From contig NC_010794.1 in the NCBI RefSeq assembly GCF_000019665.1, positions 434,001 through 498,000 on the forward strand: a stretch of 64,000 nt of DNA, written 5' to 3'. The stretch comes from Methylacidiphilum infernorum V4. GTDB taxonomy: Bacteria > Verrucomicrobiota > Verrucomicrobiia > Methylacidiphilales > Methylacidiphilaceae. The notes under the pieces are model-generated. The model was not told where the DNA came from, searched no databases, and saw only the letters and a list, made by a program, of their open reading frames with translations. Every line of letters starts with the position of its first letter. Positions within the stretch are counted from its first letter, which is position 1. The position numbers were made by a program, and so were the translations under genes. This document shows, piece by piece, positions 1 through 9,775 of this stretch.

Positions 1-449
1 GCATTTCCTAAAACGACATTGGCTGTTTTACGCCCCACTCCGGGTAATTCGACCAGTTTATCCATTTGGGGAGGAACCTGCCCGTTAAATTTTGTAGCAA
101 TCAGCCTGCAGGTATTCTTTATATTCCTGGCTTTTGTTTTATAAAAGCCAAGACTATGAATCATGCGTTCTAGTTCTTCTATGGAAGCCGAAGCATAATC
201 CTCCGCAGTTTTATATTTTTCAAACAGCTTCGCGGTAACCAAGTTTACCTGCTCGTCGGTACATCGTGCAGAGAGAATGGTAGCGATGAGTAATTCCAAG
301 GGATTCCTGAAAAAAAGGGCGGGCTTTGAATTGGGGTAAGTTTTTTCAAGGATGGCCAGGATCTTTGCTATTCTTTCCTTTTCATCCAAGCTTGCCGGAC
401 CGTGAGCCGGAGAGGACGCTTCGATTGCAGTTTTCTGCTTTTTTTTCAC
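1..449 (-). CDS. nth: Endonuclease III (partial, C-terminus outside window)
   Basis: DNA glycosylase/AP lyase of base-excision repair that removes oxidised pyrimidines. The N-terminal part reads through a helix-hairpin-helix region ending in the family motif LPGVGRKTANVVLGNA at the window edge. The catalytic Lys lies in that segment's neighbourhood, but the Asp and the Fe-S cysteines lie beyond position 1. I place the start at a GTG (447-449), because an AGGAAC ribosome site lies just before it and the frame stays open from there. The gene begins 12 bases after the rimO stop on the same strand, so the two are probably co-transcribed. The family assignment is firm; the start is less so. Confidence 0.88.
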   Translation of the reverse strand, partial: MKKKQKTAIEASSPAHGPASLDEKERIAKILAILEKTYPNSKPALFFRNPLELLIATILSARCTDEQVNLVTAKLFEKYKTAEDYASASIEELERMIHSLGFYKTKARNIKNTCRLIATKFNGQVPPQMDKLVELPGVGRKTANVVLGN

Positions 450-461
450 CGTTCCTGGCCT

Positions 462-1799
462 TTATCGGGCGATCAAATCGTATTCTTTGAAATCTACAAT
501 TTTAACTTCTGTGAAATGACCGGGGGGAAGATGATAGGGAACATGAACAAGAGCATCGACATCCGGGCAGTCCCATTCGGTTCGGGCTACACCGGGATAA
601 TCCACGAGAACTTTTAGAGTTTTTCCCACCAGCTCCTTGTTTTTTTCCTTCGCTATCTCTTTTTGGAGTTCCATGATTTTTTTTGCCCGTCTCTTTTTAA
701 CGATTTCAGGAACTTGGCCGTTCATTTTTTCAGCTTTTGTTCCTTCTTCAGCAGAGTAAGGGAATACACCAAGCCTGTCAAACTTGAATGAACTTACAAA
801 TGAACAGAGTTTCTGAAAATCTTCTTCCGATTCTCCAGGGAATCCCACGATGAGCGTCGTTCGGATAGCCGCGTTTTTAATTTTTGTTCTCATTTCCGCA
901 AGAAGCTCTCTAATGTAGGATTCTTCAGTTTTTCTCTGCATTCTCTCAAGAACAGGATTGGAAATATGTTGGATGGGAATATCGATATACTTGGCGATTT
1001 TTTTTGAAGTGCTGAATTTCTCAATCAAGGATGCATTCCAATGGGCGGGATGGGTATAAAGGAGCCGGATCCAGAAATCTCCTTCCAGGGTTTCCAAGCT
1101 ATCCAATAGGTCTACGAGCAAGGAAGATTGCCCGTTGGAGAGATCACGGCCGTAGAAGGTAGTATCTTGAGAAACAAGGATGATTTCTTTTGTTCCCCGT
1201 CGTATCATCGCTTCTGCTTCGGCGACCACATTCTGTATGGTGCGGCTTCGATACCTGCCCCTTATCCTGGGAATAATGCAAAAGGTGCAAGGATGATTGC
1301 ATCCTTCGGCGATCTTTAAGTAGCCAAAGTGGGAAGGAGTGAGTTTGAGTCTTGGATGCTCAAAATCAGGAATAAACCTTGGAGAAAAATTCAATGCAGG
1401 CATCTCTTTGGAAGAGGGAGGGGTATCAATTAGCTGTTTTACGTAGAGATCGATCTTGGGAATGTCATCAAGGCCTAGAAATAGGTCGACTTCAGGAAGT
1501 AAAGCCGAAAGCTCCTTGCCGTAACGTTGATAGAGGCAACCGCTCACCACTATTTTTTGCTTTTTAGAGGTCGTTGTTCTCCTGTGGATGGCGGCAAGAA
1601 TGGTATCGATAGATTCCTTTTTTGCAGGGAGTATAAAACCACAAGTATTGATTAACAGGATGTCAGCCTGGTGAGGGGAGGCGGTTAAAACCGCACCCGC
1701 TTCGAGCAGTTTCCCAAGCATGATTTCAGAATCAACGAGATTTTTAGAGCACCCCAAGGAAATCATGCCTACGCGAATGCCTGAAAGAGAAGTTTCCAT
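462..1799 (-). CDS. rimO: Ribosomal protein S12 methylthiotransferase RimO
   Basis: Radical-SAM methylthiotransferase that modifies an aspartate of ribosomal protein S12. At 445 residues it has the usual RimO length. The N-terminal UPF0004 domain has its three cluster cysteines at 17 (in [13 protein letters not shown]), 53 and 88. The radical-SAM motif CNHPCTFC at 167-174 gives the second 4Fe-4S cluster, and a TRAM-like tail follows. The [13 protein letters not shown] signature and the IIPRIRGR stretch separate RimO from its paralogue MiaB. It lies between the RodZ-like gene upstream and nth downstream on the same strand. Confidence 0.95.
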
Positions 1800-1865
1800 A
1801 AAAACACCTATCTTATTCTTAAACGATTAAAACGGAGGGCCAAAATGTTAACAAAAGTTTATACC

Positions 1866-2957
1866 TCATGGAGTTGCCGGCAAAATAATATCCTGTGGCG
1901 ATTCCCCCGCTGAAGCTACAGAAATGCTTTTGCCATCTAAAATGAATTCCACTTGCGAAACATTGGAAGCGCGGATTTGGAATCGGGGACCGATAAATTC
2001 TTTATGTTCCCCTCCATGGAGAACTCCAGAAAATACCTGCTTGGCCTTACCTCCCTCTATGACTTGAATAAAAATCCAGGAATCTTTCCTGGCCTGTACG
2101 ACAAGCTTGTAGTTTTTTTCTGCAAAAGAAACAGCCGGTTCATCCGTGTTGTTTTCATCTGCTGAATCGGCATCGGATTCAATTTCCCCGTCCTTTGTCC
2201 TGGGATGATCTTCGAGATTAGGAACGGGTTCTGGGGTTACGGGCAACGCCCTCATGATCTTGACGTTTTCCGTATTTGAAGCCTCTGCGTTAGCGGATGA
2301 AGGAGGAGGAGAAGAAGAAGGGGAAGAAGAGAGGGACTGTTCTTGAGGTTTTTCTTCTGGCTTTATGGGGTGGAGGGGTGTTGCCCTTTTGACGGGTATA
2401 TTTTCAACTTGAAAAAGGTTCCCTTGGCTTCCTTCTGTTGGCTGTTCTTTGGTCAGAGGCTCCAAAATCGAAGGTTTAAGCTCGGGACTTTTTCTTATCT
2501 GTTCTTCATGAGAAGCCATTTTCCCGGGGCCGTGGCGGAAAGAAGTGACTTGGTATATCCTATATAAGCCGATGGAACACATGAGAACAAAAAGGAGAAA
2601 GGCAAAGAAAAAGGCTATCTTTTGTGGAGTAAAAAAAGGCTCTTTTTCTACCGTTGGGTCAACATATTTTACGGGGAGGGTGATTAACAGGTGGTTGTCT
2701 TCTTCTCTAAAACCGAAAATGTTATCCAGTTCATCCAAGAGCGGTTTTTCATCCATCCCCAGGGTCCGGGCATAAATTCTTACAAAACCCCTCACCTGGG
2801 TTGAGGCGGGAATTTTTTCGTATTGATCTTGTTCTAATGCAGCAAGCTGTTCGGGAAGAATTTTGGTTATTTTTGATACGGTTTGCAAAGATAGGCCTTG
2901 GGCTTCCCGTGCTGCCTGAAGCCTTTGGCCTATCGTTTGTTTCATTCCCTGTTCCAT
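1866..2957 (-). CDS. RodZ-like membrane protein with N-terminal HTH
   Basis: Bitopic protein with a cytoplasmic helix-turn-helix of the HTH_25/RodZ type at about residues 5-70 (IGQRLQAAREAQGLSLQTVS). A single membrane segment (about 112-135) is followed by a long Pro/Ser/Glu-rich linker and a C-terminal DUF4115-like beta domain. RodZ homologues link MreB to the cell wall and help keep rod shape; that role here is inference. An upstream ATG at 2975 overlaps the ftsK stop, but the GAGGAGGAGA ribosome site sits at the right distance only for the ATG at 2957, so I start there. It is probably co-transcribed with ftsK. Confidence 0.8.
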   Translation of the reverse strand: MEQGMKQTIGQRLQAAREAQGLSLQTVSKITKILPEQLAALEQDQYEKIPASTQVRGFVRIYARTLGMDEKPLLDELDNIFGFREEDNHLLITLPVKYVDPTVEKEPFFTPQKIAFFFAFLLFVLMCSIGLYRIYQVTSFRHGPGKMASHEEQIRKSPELKPSILEPLTKEQPTEGSQGNLFQVENIPVKRATPLHPIKPEEKPQEQSLSSSPSSSPPPSSANAEASNTENVKIMRALPVTPEPVPNLEDHPRTKDGEIESDADSADENNTDEPAVSFAEKNYKLVVQARKDSWIFIQVIEGGKAKQVFSGVLHGGEHKEFIGPRFQIRASNVSQVEFILDGKSISVASAGESPQDIILPATP

Positions 2958-2974
2958 AATTTTTCTCCTCCTCA

Positions 2975-5455
2975 TTAAATATGGGGAATAGGTCCATTGA
3001 GATCGACCAGGATTTCTCGTGGTTTCGCTCCATTCTCTGGTCCTACAATACCTTTTTCTTCAAGAAGATCCATTACCCAAGCGGCCCTGTTATATCCCAA
3101 TCTCAGTCTTCTTTGAAGAAGAGATGTGCTCGCTCTTTTTTCTTGCCAAATGATTTCAAGGCATTTTTGGACCAGCTCTCGATCGCTTTCGGAAATCTTT
3201 AATTGTTGGTCTTCATTTTCTATAGCCTCTTGCACCTGGGGCATAATAGAAGCGGGATACGCTTCTTTAATATATTCGACGACTTTACAAACCTCTTCTT
3301 CGGATACATAAGCCCCCTGACCGCGTATTAGCTTGGAGGTAGCAGGGGGAAGAAAAAGAAAATCCCCTTTACCGACGAGATTTTCTGCACCGTTTTCGTC
3401 TAGAATGACACGGGAATCAAGAGAACTGGCAACCTGAAAAGCAATTCGGGAAGGAATATTGGCCTTGATGACTCCGGTAATGACTTCTCTACGCGGGGTT
3501 TGGGTGGCAACGATCAAATGTATTCCCGCAGCCCTGGCTTTTGCAGAAAGCCTGGCGATGGCGACTTCAACTTCTGCAGGAGTAGTTTGCATCAAATCGG
3601 CAAGCTCATCGATAACGACTACAATCCATGGGAGTTTGTCTTTAGTTTCCCTGTTTGCTCCCTGGTTCGAAGAAGAATTCTGAAGTTCTAACTTCGAATT
3701 GTACGCTATGATGTTGCGGCTACCCGATTCTGCAAGCAAACTGTAACGTCTTTCCATTTCTTGGACCACCCATTTCAACCCATTGATCACTTTTTTAGGA
3801 TCTACGATCACCGGGACGATCAGGTGGGCAATTCCATTATAAGCTTGGAGTTCAACTTGCTTAGGATCAACCAAGATCATCTTTAATTGATCGGGGCCAA
3901 AGTTGTAAAGCAAGCTCAAGAGTATCGCATTAATACAGACCGATTTCCCGGAACCTGTTGCACCGGCGATGAGCAGATGGGGCATTTCAAAAAGGTCGGC
4001 AATAAGAGGCTCCCCATAGACATCTTTACCTAATGCCAAGGGAATCTTAGCCTTGGAACTATTCCATGGAGAATGTTCTAGTATGTCTCTAAGAAAGACG
4101 GGAATTTTCTTGGCATTGGGGAGTTCTACTCCGACGCTGTCTTTCCCGGGAATGGGAGCCAAAATGTTTACTCTTTCGGCACGCATGGCTCGAGCTATGT
4201 CTCTTTGCAGGTTTTTGATCCTATCAACTCTAACGCCCGGCGCCGGATACAGTTCAAACCGGGTAATCGTGGGACCATAGGTGATTGAACCGGGACTGAC
4301 TTCTATACCAAAACTGGACAAAGTATCTATAAGGAGTTTAGCCTGGTTGCGCAAATCGGCTTCTGGAACAATAACCTTGTCAAGAAACGGATTTTTTTGA
4401 AGAAGATGAAGAGCAGGCGGGGTGTATCCGCCGGAACCGGCAATAGAGGAGGGTTTATCGGGCTTCGGTTCCCCATGGAAAGTATTAGCTAGAGACTGGA
4501 TAGAAACCGATTCTTTTTCTTTCGGCGGAGAAGTGGTTAAAGCCCCGGAAATTCCATCGAGAGAAGGGCTCTTGGAGTTTGCAACAGGGGGTTCGGGTAA
4601 CGGTTTTTTGCTTTCCTTTTCTTTTTTTCCATAATTGAGCAAGTTTAATTTTTCAAGAAGGGAAGGCTTGGTTCCAGGGGAAAGGTCATAACCGGGTTCT
4701 TTTAAGTTTTTAAGGGCAAAAGCCCCAAGAGATCCCGTTTTTTTGTGCAAAAGATCTTCCGATCGCAAAGAACTGACAGCCTGTTTTTTTAAAACTTTCT
4801 GAATTTCTTTTTCTTCTTTTGTCAATTTCTTTTGGGCGATTTCGAGCTTTCCCAGGAGTCCTTTTTGTTGCAAGAGCTTTTCTTCGTGATGGGCTTCCCA
4901 TTTATTTTTAATATAGAGAGCCAGCCTGATGAGACTCCTGATGGGCTCGGTTTCATATATAAGAACAAAAAAAAGAATCAATAAGGTTATAAGTAAAAAG
5001 AAACTGCCTGTTTGCCCTAAAAAGCGAACAAATAAATAGCGATTCAGGATATCACCGATGATTCCTCCAGGAGTAAAAACTTCTTGATTATGCTTGGCGA
5101 GTAGATTGAGAGAGGGTGGCAATTCCAAAAGAGCGGCCAAGGATACAAGGAAAAAAACACTCAAAAGGAGTTTCCCCCACCAACATATTCTAGCGTGAAG
5201 ACCTACGGCTATTCCTGCAGTAATTAAAAGAACGGGGACGCCATAGGCACCAAAACCAAAGAAAGTAAAAAGAAAATAAGCGGTATAAGCTCCTAGAGGC
5301 CCCACAGCGTTTGAAGTTACTGCTTTAGGCGGCCATTGATTGAAGGGAACATCGGTATAATGGAAAGAAGAAAGACTGAGAATAAGCAAAAAGGCCAGTC
5401 CAAAACAGGTAATGCTGAAGAGTTCGAAAAGGAGAGAGTTGCGATCAGTAAACAT
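2975..5455 (-). CDS. ftsK: DNA translocase FtsK/SpoIIIE
   Basis: Septal DNA pump that moves chromosome ends into daughter cells and activates dimer resolution. The 826 residues include an N-terminal membrane domain with four hydrophobic segments within about residues 10-175, and a charged Pro/Ser-rich linker. The motor domain has Walker A GATGSGKS at 498-505, a DELADLM Walker B region, and a C-terminal winged-helix gamma domain that in the family reads KOPS sequences (LQRRLRLGYNRAAWVMDLLEE). The linker is short compared with E. coli FtsK, giving a SpoIIIE-like length. Its stop overlaps a possible upstream start of the RodZ-like gene. Confidence 0.95.
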   Translation of the reverse strand: MFTDRNSLLFELFSITCFGLAFLLILSLSSFHYTDVPFNQWPPKAVTSNAVGPLGAYTAYFLFTFFGFGAYGVPVLLITAGIAVGLHARICWWGKLLLSVFFLVSLAALLELPPSLNLLAKHNQEVFTPGGIIGDILNRYLFVRFLGQTGSFFLLITLLILFFVLIYETEPIRSLIRLALYIKNKWEAHHEEKLLQQKGLLGKLEIAQKKLTKEEKEIQKVLKKQAVSSLRSEDLLHKKTGSLGAFALKNLKEPGYDLSPGTKPSLLEKLNLLNYGKKEKESKKPLPEPPVANSKSPSLDGISGALTTSPPKEKESVSIQSLANTFHGEPKPDKPSSIAGSGGYTPPALHLLQKNPFLDKVIVPEADLRNQAKLLIDTLSSFGIEVSPGSITYGPTITRFELYPAPGVRVDRIKNLQRDIARAMRAERVNILAPIPGKDSVGVELPNAKKIPVFLRDILEHSPWNSSKAKIPLALGKDVYGEPLIADLFEMPHLLIAGATGSGKSVCINAILLSLLYNFGPDQLKMILVDPKQVELQAYNGIAHLIVPVIVDPKKVINGLKWVVQEMERRYSLLAESGSRNIIAYNSKLELQNSSSNQGANRETKDKLPWIVVVIDELADLMQTTPAEVEVAIARLSAKARAAGIHLIVATQTPRREVITGVIKANIPSRIAFQVASSLDSRVILDENGAENLVGKGDFLFLPPATSKLIRGQGAYVSEEEVCKVVEYIKEAYPASIMPQVQEAIENEDQQLKISESDRELVQKCLEIIWQEKRASTSLLQRRLRLGYNRAAWVMDLLEEKGIVGPENGAKPREILVDLNGPIPHI

Positions 5456-5653
5456 ATTGCCAATTTTGAGATCAAGAACGAAAACAGTTAACCGTGTTCA
5501 CTTTTACAATAGCAAAAAAATAAAAAAAAAGAATTTCCATTTTATTCTTGTCGAAGGCTCTGCTTTTTTTAATAGTTAAAAACTCGGTCCCCATGTGGTT
5601 TTTTACTTATAAAAAATTGGGGAAAATTCTTCAATTTAAAAAGGAGGTTGATA

Positions 5654-6289
5654 ATGGCATATCAAATTCCCCCATTACCTTATTCTTTTGATGCTTTGGA
5701 ACCTTACATCAATACGGCAACAATGGATTGTCATTATAACGGACATCATAAAGCCTATGTCCAAAATTTAAATAAAGCCTTGGCTAATTATCCCGATCTT
5801 CAGCAAAAAACTCCAGAGGAGTTGCTCATTTCTCTCCCTGCCATTCCCGAGTCTATCAGAACTGCCGTAAGAAATAACGGTGGGGGACACGTCAACCATT
5901 CTTTTTTTTGGCAGATCATGGCCCCTGCCGCCGGCGGAAAACCTACGGGTAAACTCTACGAGGACATCCTATCTCAATTTGGGAGTTTTGAATCTTTTCA
6001 AGAAAAGTTTGAAGCTGCAGGTCTTGCTCGTTTCGGGAGTGGTTGGGTTTGGTTGGTTGTGAACAAAGAAGGGAAACTTGAGGTTGTTTCTACCCCTAAT
6101 CAAGATAATCCCCTGTCCGAAGGACTTCAGCCCTTTTTTGGATGCGATGTGTGGGAACATGCTTATTACTTGAAATATCAATTTCGTCGAGGAGAGTGGC
6201 TTAAAGCCTTCTGGAATGTTGTGAACTGGACCGCGGTTGAAAGATTTTACTCCCAGGCGTTGGACAAAAATCTTCGTTTTTGTCCCTGA
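5654..6289 (+). CDS. Superoxide dismutase, Fe/Mn family
   Basis: Dismutates superoxide to oxygen and peroxide in the cytoplasm. Metal ligands are visible: the His in [12 protein letters not shown] near the N-terminus, the His in [11 protein letters not shown], and the Asp and His of [11 protein letters not shown]. There is no signal peptide. The frame opens at a TTG at 5648, but the ATG at 5654 has GGAGG six bases upstream and is the better start, giving 211 residues. Metal preference cannot be told from sequence alone. An oxygen-defence enzyme suits an organism that respires aerobically while fixing nitrogen. Confidence 0.95.
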   Translation: MAYQIPPLPYSFDALEPYINTATMDCHYNGHHKAYVQNLNKALANYPDLQQKTPEELLISLPAIPESIRTAVRNNGGGHVNHSFFWQIMAPAAGGKPTGKLYEDILSQFGSFESFQEKFEAAGLARFGSGWVWLVVNKEGKLEVVSTPNQDNPLSEGLQPFFGCDVWEHAYYLKYQFRRGEWLKAFWNVVNWTAVERFYSQALDKNLRFCP

Positions 6290-6586
6290 TTAAAAAGCCA
6301 TAATCAAATCGCTGCCGAAAATCAAATCAGCCAGAAGTCCAAGACCTCCGTACGTGGCTTTTTCGATGACGGGCAGGCTTCTGGCTTGATTGGCGTAAGC
6401 ACAGCCAAGGACATGCACGCCCTCTGCAAGGGTCGCCAAGGATTCAATTTCCTTGACCCCTTCATCGAGGCAAAAGATATATATCTGATAACCTTGATTG
6501 TGGTAGAAAAATAATTTTTCCAGGAATTGTTGGTATCTCGAACTTTGTCTTGACACGGTCAGTATAAAAGTAAGGATTTTAATCAT
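6290..6586 (-). CDS. DsrE-like small protein
   Basis: 98-residue protein with the fold pattern of the DsrE/TusD sulfur-relay family: a beta strand at the start (KILTFILT), an amphipathic helix, then IYIFCLDEGV and a conserved tail (GCAYANQARSLP...ATYGGLGLLADLIFGSDLIMAF). A Cys at the usual position of the sulfur-carrying residue is present in VLGCAYANQ. Its stop directly abuts the end of the convergent superoxide dismutase gene, leaving no room for a separate terminator. The function is not known. A sulfur-relay role is inference from family. Confidence 0.7.
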   Translation of the reverse strand: MIKILTFILTVSRQSSRYQQFLEKLFFYHNQGYQIYIFCLDEGVKEIESLATLAEGVHVLGCAYANQARSLPVIEKATYGGLGLLADLIFGSDLIMAF

Positions 6587-6642
6587 TTCTTTATATTTTT
6601 GGTTTAAGCTTCTCTTTTAAAAAAAGTAAGGATGTTTTTGAT

Positions 6643-7149
6643 ATGCGCATGGGAAAAAAGAAAAGAGGATGGGCAGATAGTTGTATTTTGTGGATGATCT
6701 CCATTCTTTTCTTTCCTCCCTTGAAAATCAAGGGTGAAGGAAAAGTCGATACGGTAATTCTTGTAGGGAAACTGCCTACTCAACATCTCACGGCTGAAGT
6801 GGTATGGAAAAACGAGGACCTGAGGCGAGGTTTAATGTATAGAGAAAGGTTGCCGGAAGAAAACGGGATGCTTTTTGTTTTGCCTTATGAACAAAAAGCT
6901 GTTTTCTGGATGAAAAATACCCGTATACCTTTATCTATCGCTTTTATGAACAAGGAAGGCAGGATCCTGGAAATTTATTCAATGAAACCCTTTGATTTAA
7001 CTCCGGTCCCGAGTCGTTCTTCAGCAGTCAGATTTGCATTGGAAGTCAACGAAGGATGGTTTGACAGGCATAAGATTTCGGCCGGTGATCAGCTTCATCC
7101 CTTGAACATGTCTTGGGATCAACTCCTGGCTTTGTTAACGGCTAATTGA
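6643..7149 (+). CDS. DUF192 family protein, exported
   Basis: 168-residue protein with an N-terminal hydrophobic stretch (ADSCILWMISILFFPPL) that looks like a signal or anchor sequence, then a DUF192 domain. The family signature is clear: RGLMYRERLPEENGMLFVLP, FWMKNTRIPLSIAFM and VRFALEVNEGW. The biochemical role of DUF192 is not established; it often accompanies envelope proteins. An ATG at 6643 is used, with AAGGA about 12 bases before it; a second ATG lies two codons on. It is followed after 7 bases by the PHP gene, so the two are likely one transcript. Confidence 0.82.
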   Translation: MRMGKKKRGWADSCILWMISILFFPPLKIKGEGKVDTVILVGKLPTQHLTAEVVWKNEDLRRGLMYRERLPEENGMLFVLPYEQKAVFWMKNTRIPLSIAFMNKEGRILEIYSMKPFDLTPVPSRSSAVRFALEVNEGWFDRHKISAGDQLHPLNMSWDQLLALLTAN

Positions 7150-7156
7150 AATTTTT

Positions 7157-7930
7157 ATGAAATTAATTGCTGATTTTCATATGCATCCCCAAGGACATAA
7201 ACTCCAACCTTACACGCATGCACTGCTTGATCCTTGGGCTGAATCTTGCATGCAAAAGGGAATTGTCTATTTCTGTTTTACGGATCATGACCGGTATAGA
7301 GAAGGAGTAAATTTTAGCCTTTTTCGAGAGTGGAAGCAAAAATATCCAAATTTAAATATCGGTATAGGCATTGAAAGAGATAACGATCCTCTGACGGGGC
7401 GGTCTGGATTAGTCTGGGTAAGGGAAAACTGGGAAAACCTCGATTTTGTTCTCGGTTCCGTCCATTTTATCGGGGATTGGCCTTTCGATAGGGCCGGCTA
7501 TGAAGAAGGGTTTTTAAAAAGACCGATTGAAGAGATTTATCGGGATTACACCGCTAACTTGTGCCGGTTGATTGATGAAGGTTTTATTGATTCCCTCGCC
7601 CATTTGGATCTCGTTAAGATATTTAATTATAAGCCAAAAGGGAAAATTCTCGATTATTTCTTGCCCGTTTTAGAAAAAATAAAAGAAAAAGATCTCTGTT
7701 TAGAGATCAATGCGGCAGGCTTGAGAAAACCGGTAAAAGAGCAGTATCCTTCGGAAGAGATTCTTTTTAAGGCGGTTGAATTAAAAATTCCTTTTTCCAT
7801 TGGTTCGGATGCGCATTCCTGGGCAGAGGTGGCCAAGGGTTTTCCCCAGGTTATCGACCTTCTTCGCAAGCTGGGGGTTAAGGAATTGGTTGTTTTTAGA
7901 AATCATTCGAGACTCCCCTTGGCGCTTTAA
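7157..7930 (+). CDS. PHP-domain phosphoesterase (histidinol-phosphatase-like)
   Basis: 257-residue member of the PHP superfamily, metal-dependent phosphoesterases. Metal-binding motifs are visible: DFHMHPQGH at the N-terminus, CFTDHDRYREG, LGSVHFIGDW, and the C-terminal IGSDAHS. Histidinol phosphatase of the HisK type and other PHP hydrolases share this layout. No his genes are nearby, so histidine synthesis is only one possibility. The start is an ATG 7 bases after the DUF192 gene, without a strong ribosome site, which points to translational coupling. Confidence 0.8.
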   Translation: MKLIADFHMHPQGHKLQPYTHALLDPWAESCMQKGIVYFCFTDHDRYREGVNFSLFREWKQKYPNLNIGIGIERDNDPLTGRSGLVWVRENWENLDFVLGSVHFIGDWPFDRAGYEEGFLKRPIEEIYRDYTANLCRLIDEGFIDSLAHLDLVKIFNYKPKGKILDYFLPVLEKIKEKDLCLEINAAGLRKPVKEQYPSEEILFKAVELKIPFSIGSDAHSWAEVAKGFPQVIDLLRKLGVKELVVFRNHSRLPLAL

Positions 7931-7942
7931 AACAAAACAAGA

Positions 7943-8860
7943 TCAAGCTTTCAGGAAAAGGGGTCTATCCTGTTGGTTTCTTTTTTTTTGAGAAAGACAG
8001 GTCCTTAGAGCCCGGCTAAAGAGAAGGGGAGCATCCTTGTAGTTGATTTTTGGCCTGGACTCTAGAGTGTTATATCCCCCTTTTACTATTTTTTCGAGTA
8101 TTCTTTTGCCTCCATGCCAGGTTAATGCGATTTCAAGCTTTAAGGGGAAAGATAGGGTACCGATCAAAGCTTTGCCTTTTTCGAAAAGATCGGCGGTTCT
8201 TTGTACTTGGAAAGAAAGAAGATCTCTAAAACTAGGACTGAATTTTCTTTTGAAAAGATCGGTTTCGGAAACTTTAAACTGTTCCATTTCCTGTCTTGGC
8301 AGATAAATTCTATTTTTTTTCAGGTCTATAGAGATGTCTTGCCAAAAGTTAGCCAGTTGGAGAGCGGTACATATACAATCCGAACAGGAAAACTGGAAAT
8401 CAGAGGTTTGGCGATGAAGGTGGAGGACTAATCTTCCAATGGGATTGGCGCTTTTTTTACAGTAGTCTAATACTTCTTCAAAATTCTCATACCTGTTTTT
8501 TAAAACATCCTGTCGAAAGGCATCGAGGAGATCTGTAAAAAGTTTTAAAGGAAGATCAAATTTTTGAATAGTATCGTGAAGGGCAACAAAGAGGGGATTT
8601 TCATCGCTACGGGAGGGATCAAAAAGATAAGATTGCCACCGGTCAAGCTTGTCGAGTCTTTCCTTTCTTTTTTGTTCATTTTCTCTTTCATTTTCTTTTA
8701 AAAAATAACCTTCATCGGCAAAATCATCCGCAACCCGAGCAAAGGCATATATGGCATGGACATGGGGGGCGAGCTCTTTGCCAACCAGCAAGCCAACGGG
8801 GAAATTTTCATAATGGGATGCGATCTTTTTGCAGTACAAGTAAGCTTGTGCAATGTTCAT
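7943..8860 (-). CDS. hpnC: Squalene/phytoene synthase family protein HpnC
   Basis: Trans-isoprenyl-diphosphate synthase homologue of the HpnC group. HpnC works with HpnD and HpnE to make squalene for hopanoids, by converting presqualene diphosphate to hydroxysqualene. The first Asp-rich motif is ADDFADEG after HVHAIYAFAR, and the second is LANFWQDISID; both pyrophosphate-binding sites are intact. The start region (HYENFPVGLL) and DYCKKSANPIGRLVL are typical of HpnC rather than of phytoene synthase. Length is 305 residues. The hpnD and hpnE partners are not in this window. The next gene downstream (PHP) is convergent. Confidence 0.85.
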   Translation of the reverse strand: MNIAQAYLYCKKIASHYENFPVGLLVGKELAPHVHAIYAFARVADDFADEGYFLKENERENEQKRKERLDKLDRWQSYLFDPSRSDENPLFVALHDTIQKFDLPLKLFTDLLDAFRQDVLKNRYENFEEVLDYCKKSANPIGRLVLHLHRQTSDFQFSCSDCICTALQLANFWQDISIDLKKNRIYLPRQEMEQFKVSETDLFKRKFSPSFRDLLSFQVQRTADLFEKGKALIGTLSFPLKLEIALTWHGGKRILEKIVKGGYNTLESRPKINYKDAPLLFSRALRTCLSQKKRNQQDRPLFLKA

Positions 8861-9009
8861 GAAAAGAATCCCTTATTCCTTTTAAAAACAAAATTAAACT
8901 TTCTCACAACAGTTTTTTGCCGGATCAACGATACTTTATTCCAAGGAGCTGTTAATTTTATAGTTGAATAAAAATCAATAATCGTAAAATAGATTTCCAA
9001 TTTTAGCGT

Positions 9010-9618
9010 ATGAATGTTTTTGGCCTAACAGGAGGAATAGGCTGTGGGAAAACCACTTTGTCGGGCTTTTTTATGACAGAGGGATTTGAGGTCATAGACA
9101 CCGATCTGATTAGCCAAGAGCTTCTTCAACCGGGAAAAGAAAATTGGAAAAAAGTGGTTGACGAGTTTGGAAAAGAAATCTTAAATAAAGATAGCACTAT
9201 AAATCGTAAATTATTAGGTCAGCTTGTTTTTCAGAACCCTGAATTGTTGGATAAATTAAATAAAATAACTCATCCTTCGATACGCCGACAGTGGAAGAGA
9301 AAAGTTTCTGAAACAAAGGAAAAGAATCCAAGAACACGTATAGTAGTTGTTATTCCTCTTTTATTCGAAGAAAAACTCGAAAAAGATTTTGATAAAATTC
9401 TGTGTATCGGCTGTTCTCCCCCTGTGCAATACAAAAGACTGTTAGATAGGGGGCTGATTCCGCAAGAAATTAAAATGAGAATTGAAAGCCAGTGGCCTTT
9501 AGAGAGAAAGATGGAATTAAGCGATTTTGCGTTTTGGAATGATGGATCAATTCAACTGCTCTATGAACAGGGCCGTGTTTTTTTAGCCAGGCTTAGGTCA
9601 TTTGAAACGGGCTCATAA
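9010..9618 (+). CDS. coaE: Dephospho-CoA kinase
   Basis: Catalyses the last step of coenzyme A synthesis, phosphorylating the ribose 3'-hydroxyl of dephospho-CoA. The P-loop GGIGCGKTT is at residues 8-16, followed by EVIDTDLISQELL and NKITHPSIRRQW, the usual CoaE blocks. The lid region RLLDRGLIPQEIKMRIESQWP is also typical. The length of 202 residues is normal. It diverges from hpnC across a 149-base AT-rich gap. No clear ribosome site precedes the ATG. Confidence 0.93.
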   Translation: MNVFGLTGGIGCGKTTLSGFFMTEGFEVIDTDLISQELLQPGKENWKKVVDEFGKEILNKDSTINRKLLGQLVFQNPELLDKLNKITHPSIRRQWKRKVSETKEKNPRTRIVVVIPLLFEEKLEKDFDKILCIGCSPPVQYKRLLDRGLIPQEIKMRIESQWPLERKMELSDFAFWNDGSIQLLYEQGRVFLARLRSFETGS

Positions 9619-9775
9619 TTTTTAGGTTGGAAAAAGGGCTGGATTTGGAGAGTTGAGGGAATCGAATACCAAAATTAACCATCAAGGAGATGAACCTTTA
9701 AGTTGTTCTTTTTAGTGTAATTACAATAATTTGAAAATGAGATCATCAAAAAAAAATCATTTAGAGGGAGTTGCG

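Noticed and set aside
6290-6586. Considered as a spurious frame because it abuts the superoxide dismutase stop
   Set aside because: Rejected as spurious because the translation shows a convincing DsrE-like pattern over its whole length, so it is kept as a gene.
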